Shown: positions 6,195 through 7,891 of the stretch, piece after piece | How the letters are laid out: each line of letters opens with the position of its first letter | Numbering within the stretch: position 1 is the first letter of the stretch | Assembly (NCBI GenBank): GCA_021785115.1 | Contig: JAJYGO010000037.1 | Location: forward strand, 1 to 7,891 | DNA length: 7,891 bases | From: Chloroflexota bacterium | Lineage (GTDB): Bacteria > Chloroflexota > Limnocylindria > Limnocylindrales > CSP1-4 | Direction of reading: 5' to 3' | Made by a program: the position numbers and the translations under genes | Notes under the pieces: generated by a model | The model's database searches: none | The model's input: only the letters and a program-made list of their open reading frames with translations | Told to the model about the DNA's origin: nothing

Positions 6195-6860
6195 ATGTTC
6201 GCGCAGCCGAGGCTCCTCCGCGTCCCGCCGTACGAGCGGGGGATCACCCTCGGCGACTTCATCCTCCCGATCCGGATCGGCGAGCGCACTTCGGTGCGCC
6301 AGCATCACGTCGCGCTGATCCTGCTCGGAGTGCTCGTGATGGCCGTGTCGGCCCAGGTCGTGGTGCGGATCCCGGGGACGCCGGTACCGGCCACCGGCCA
6401 GACGTTCGGGGTGCTCACGGTCGCCACCGCGCTGGGTTTCCGTCGCGGAATCGCGTCGGTCGGGCTGTACCTCCTGCTCGGCTTCGTGTTCCCGATCTAC
6501 GCGGGCGGCGCGAGCGGGATCTCGCACGTCGTCGCCCTGCGCGACGGCCATCTCGTCGCGGGCGCGACCGGAGGCTATCTGGTCGGGTTCGTGCTGTCCG
6601 CCGCCGTCGTCGGCCGCCTCGCGGAGCTCGGCTGGGATCGGCGCTACGCCGGCGCGCTCGCGGCCATGCTGCTCGGCAACGCGCTCGTGTACGTGATCGG
6701 GCTGCCGTGGCTGGCCGCCGCGGCCGGCCTGACCGCCGGCGAGGCGGTCCGGCAGGGCCTGCTGCCGTTCGTGCTCGGCGACGCCGTGAAGTTCGCGCTT
6801 GCTGCTGCGGTCTTCCCGGTTGGCTGGTGGATCGTGGGGCGGCGGCCGAGCGACCGCTGA
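6195..6860 (+). CDS. bioY: BioY, biotin transporter substrate-binding (S) component
   Basis: A 221-residue integral membrane protein of the BioY family, the S component that binds biotin for ECF-type uptake. It normally works with an EcfT/EcfA module, which is not in this window; some BioY proteins are reported to act alone. Signature segments are PVPATGQT (63-70), followed by the GVL helix, AGGASG (103-108), ATGGYLVGF (124-132) and PFVLGDAVKF (191-200, with the conserved GD and Lys). Hydrophobic helices are near 37-57, 72-105 (two), 125-143, 152-178 and 190-214. The N-terminus has about 36 polar residues before the first helix, longer than usual. About ten extra residues (SHVVALRDGHLVA region, 110-122) separate AGGASG from the TGGYL helix. 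The ATG at 6195 is chosen because the reading upstream of it overlaps the kinase gene and is Arg/Ser-rich, unlike the family. It lies 10 nt after the kinase stop. Confidence 0.93.
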   Translation: MFAQPRLLRVPPYERGITLGDFILPIRIGERTSVRQHHVALILLGVLVMAVSAQVVVRIPGTPVPATGQTFGVLTVATALGFRRGIASVGLYLLLGFVFPIYAGGASGISHVVALRDGHLVAGATGGYLVGFVLSAAVVGRLAELGWDRRYAGALAAMLLGNALVYVIGLPWLAAAAGLTAGEAVRQGLLPFVLGDAVKFALAAAVFPVGWWIVGRRPSDR

Positions 6861-7019
6861 CCATTCCGGCGCCGCGCTCGCGCTGACGCCGCTCTCCTGC
6901 GCGCTCGCACCTCGCCCGTGCAGACGAGTCGGCCGATGGAGGCGCCGGCCCGGTGGCGACCCCTCAGAGGAGGCTCACGCCGGCGTCCCGGAGGCTTCGA
7001 CACGCCCGACGCGGGGCCA
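6861..7019. other. Convergent intergenic region between bioY and yqeC
   Basis: This gap of 159 bp lies between genes ending towards each other. It is where a bidirectional terminator would be expected, but no stem followed by a T-run is visible on either strand. Only weak pairings are seen, such as GCGTC (6983-6987) with GACGC (7009-7013) and a distant 8-bp match between 6866-6873 and 6941-6948. I see no gene in it. Confidence 0.5.
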
Positions 7020-7891
7020 TCAAACGCCGGATGCGCCGCCCCGGCCGTCCCCGCCGGTCCGGCGGCTCGAAGCTGTCGCCGCCCCCGCTCCCGCTCCCGC
7101 TCCCGCTCCCGCTCCGGCGATGGGGACACCTGAACCCCCATCCAGAGGCGTCTCGCGCAGCGTGATCGCACGCTCCACGCTCGCACAGGAAGCCAGCTCG
7201 CCAGTCAGCGCCTGCGCCGCTTCCTCGGTCGCCGGCGTCACTCCGGTGATCGCCATGACCACCCGCGCCGCCGGCGGAACCCGCTTCAGGCCGCCGTTCG
7301 GGTGCAGCAGCACCGCCGCAAGCCCCTCGATCGTGAGCCGGTCGCCGGGTTCGGTCCCGAGGAGGGCCGCGACACGCTCGGGGCGGTGCGCAACCGCCGA
7401 GATCGGGTGACCGATCGCGGCGATGGACGCCACCACGACCACCGTCGTCGACCCGGCCGGAATCACCGGCTCGTGCTCGGCGGGGGCCTTGATCAGCCTG
7501 CCGGCGGCGCCGTCGGCTTCGACGATGACGTGGTCGGCGCCCGCGCGGTCGAAGAGGCGGTCGACCTCCTCCGCCGACGGGCCGGTGATCTTGGCGGCCG
7601 CGCGGCCGACCGCGACGAACAGCGGCAGCCGGCGGTGGAGCGCGGCTTCGACGGTCGCGGGGTCCGCGGACCAGCAGATCGGCTCCGCGGGCTGGTCGTC
7701 GCCCACGCGCGTGGTCGTCGTGAGGATGACGCTCGCGCCGGACGCGGCGAGGTCCCGGCCGAGGGCGAACAGGAGCGTGGACTTGCCGCCCGCCCCGACG
7801 ATCGAGACGAGCTCGCGTGCGCCGAGGCCGAGCTGTCGCGGCAGGGTGCCGACGACCCGCTGGTGCTCCGGCCGCAGGCGCGTCGGCCGCA
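7020..7891 (-). CDS. yqeC: YqeC, putative selenium-dependent hydroxylase accessory protein (5' end outside window)
   Basis: The visible part has 289 codons read from the right edge, and no ATG, GTG or TTG precedes the P-loop, so the start lies beyond 7891. A GTG at 7706 is internal and would delete the nucleotide-binding site. Counting from the first full codon (7889), the Walker A-like IVGAGGKST (30-38) is followed by TTTTR (57-61), VEADGAAGRLIKAPAEHEPVIP (123-144) and AHRPERVAALLG (167-178), the set typical of YqeC. These proteins are thought to help mature selenium-dependent molybdenum hydroxylases; the reaction is not established. Where many members have a NKxD-like motif after the PPGARV segment, this one reads VVMAITGVT (210-218). 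The family-like region ends near residue 248. About 40 extra residues follow, Gly/Ala/Ser-rich with an Ala-Gly repeat. It probably belongs to a transcription unit continuing to the right. Confidence 0.88.
   Translation of the reverse strand, partial: RPTRLRPEHQRVVGTLPRQLGLGARELVSIVGAGGKSTLLFALGRDLAASGASVILTTTTRVGDDQPAEPICWSADPATVEAALHRRLPLFVAVGRAAAKITGPSAEEVDRLFDRAGADHVIVEADGAAGRLIKAPAEHEPVIPAGSTTVVVVASIAAIGHPISAVAHRPERVAALLGTEPGDRLTIEGLAAVLLHPNGGLKRVPPAARVVMAITGVTPATEEAAQALTGELASCASVERAITLRETPLDGGSGVPIAGAGAGAGAGAGAATASSRRTGGDGRGGASGV
7084..7115. repeat. Hexanucleotide tandem repeat (CCCGCT)x5 in the yqeC tail
   Basis: Five perfect copies of CCCGCT (7084-7113) plus two more matching bases. 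On the yqeC strand it encodes the Ala-Gly run of the C-terminal tail. Because the unit is 6 bp, gain or loss of copies keeps the frame and changes only the length of the tail. Confidence 0.85.
7119..7142 (-). repeat. Inverted repeat where the yqeC tail begins
   Basis: GATGGGG (7119-7125) and CCCCATC (7136-7142) form a perfect 7-bp stem with a 10-nt loop inside the coding region. It lies at the junction between the family-like part of YqeC and its low-complexity tail, immediately before the hexanucleotide repeat on that strand. It may be a former terminator or a chance palindrome. Confidence 0.4.

Noticed and set aside
4949..6289. Long open minus-strand frame opposite the lipid kinase
   Set aside because: Antisense shadow. 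The kinase motifs and a good Shine-Dalgarno are on the plus strand.
7020..7706. YqeC starting at the internal GTG at 7706
   Set aside because: The frame stays open to the window edge and upstream of 7706 encodes the GAGGKST loop and TTTTR motif. The shorter start would remove the nucleotide-binding site.
1..7891. Mobile element, CRISPR, toxin-antitoxin, defence or biosynthetic cluster
   Set aside because: No transposase, integrase, spaced repeats, terminal inverted repeats or recognisable effector genes were seen on either strand. The tRNA gene shows no adjacent integrase or duplicated 3' end.

Overview
This is a very GC-rich bacterial window (mostly G or C at third codon positions, weak or absent T-runs). 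It holds six protein genes, one tRNA gene and one candidate small gene. Gene content and style fit a high-GC monoderm-type bacterium: an exported CAP-domain protein with a long Pro/Thr tail, a YegS/DagK-type lipid kinase, BioY, and putative leaderless starts. I lean towards Chloroflexota (Limnocylindria-like) or Actinobacteriota. That is inference, and nothing in the window decides it.

Layout. At the left edge lies a complete tRNA-His(GTG) on the minus strand, with an extended -10 promoter just upstream of it. A 327-bp non-coding stretch follows, with a 27-bp imperfect direct repeat. Next is a secreted CAP/SCP-domain protein on the plus strand (407-1489), apparently started from a leaderless promoter. 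A hairpin follows its stop codon, and a weak promoter plus a good Shine-Dalgarno precede the next gene. From 1686 to 6860 the plus strand is one tightly packed block: an ABC ATPase of the LolD/MacB type (1686-2438), a large FtsX-type permease with two MacB/FtsX units (2449-5040), a possible 51-residue protein (5040-5195), a diacylglycerol-kinase-family lipid kinase (5192-6184) and BioY (6195-6860). On the minus strand, converging on bioY, is YqeC (7020 to beyond the right edge). Its 5' end is cut by the window.

How the genes may work together. The ATPase and permease make a two-gene transporter of YbbAP-like design: one ATPase with one permease carrying two FtsX units. Such systems act on membrane or envelope substrates rather than importing soluble nutrients. 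A lipid kinase in the same block suggests a membrane-lipid theme. BioY (biotin uptake, cofactor of fatty-acid synthesis) could belong to that theme, but it may have its own start signal. YqeC belongs to a family linked to maturation of molybdenum hydroxylases and is probably a separate transcription unit.

Most of the window is ordinary core or semi-core content. I see no mobile element, CRISPR array, toxin-antitoxin pair or defence system. The points worth a second look are the possible small gene joined to both neighbours by stop/start overlaps, the altered ABC signature motif (LAFGE), the putative leaderless promoters of the CAP gene and bioY, and the low-complexity tail of YqeC.
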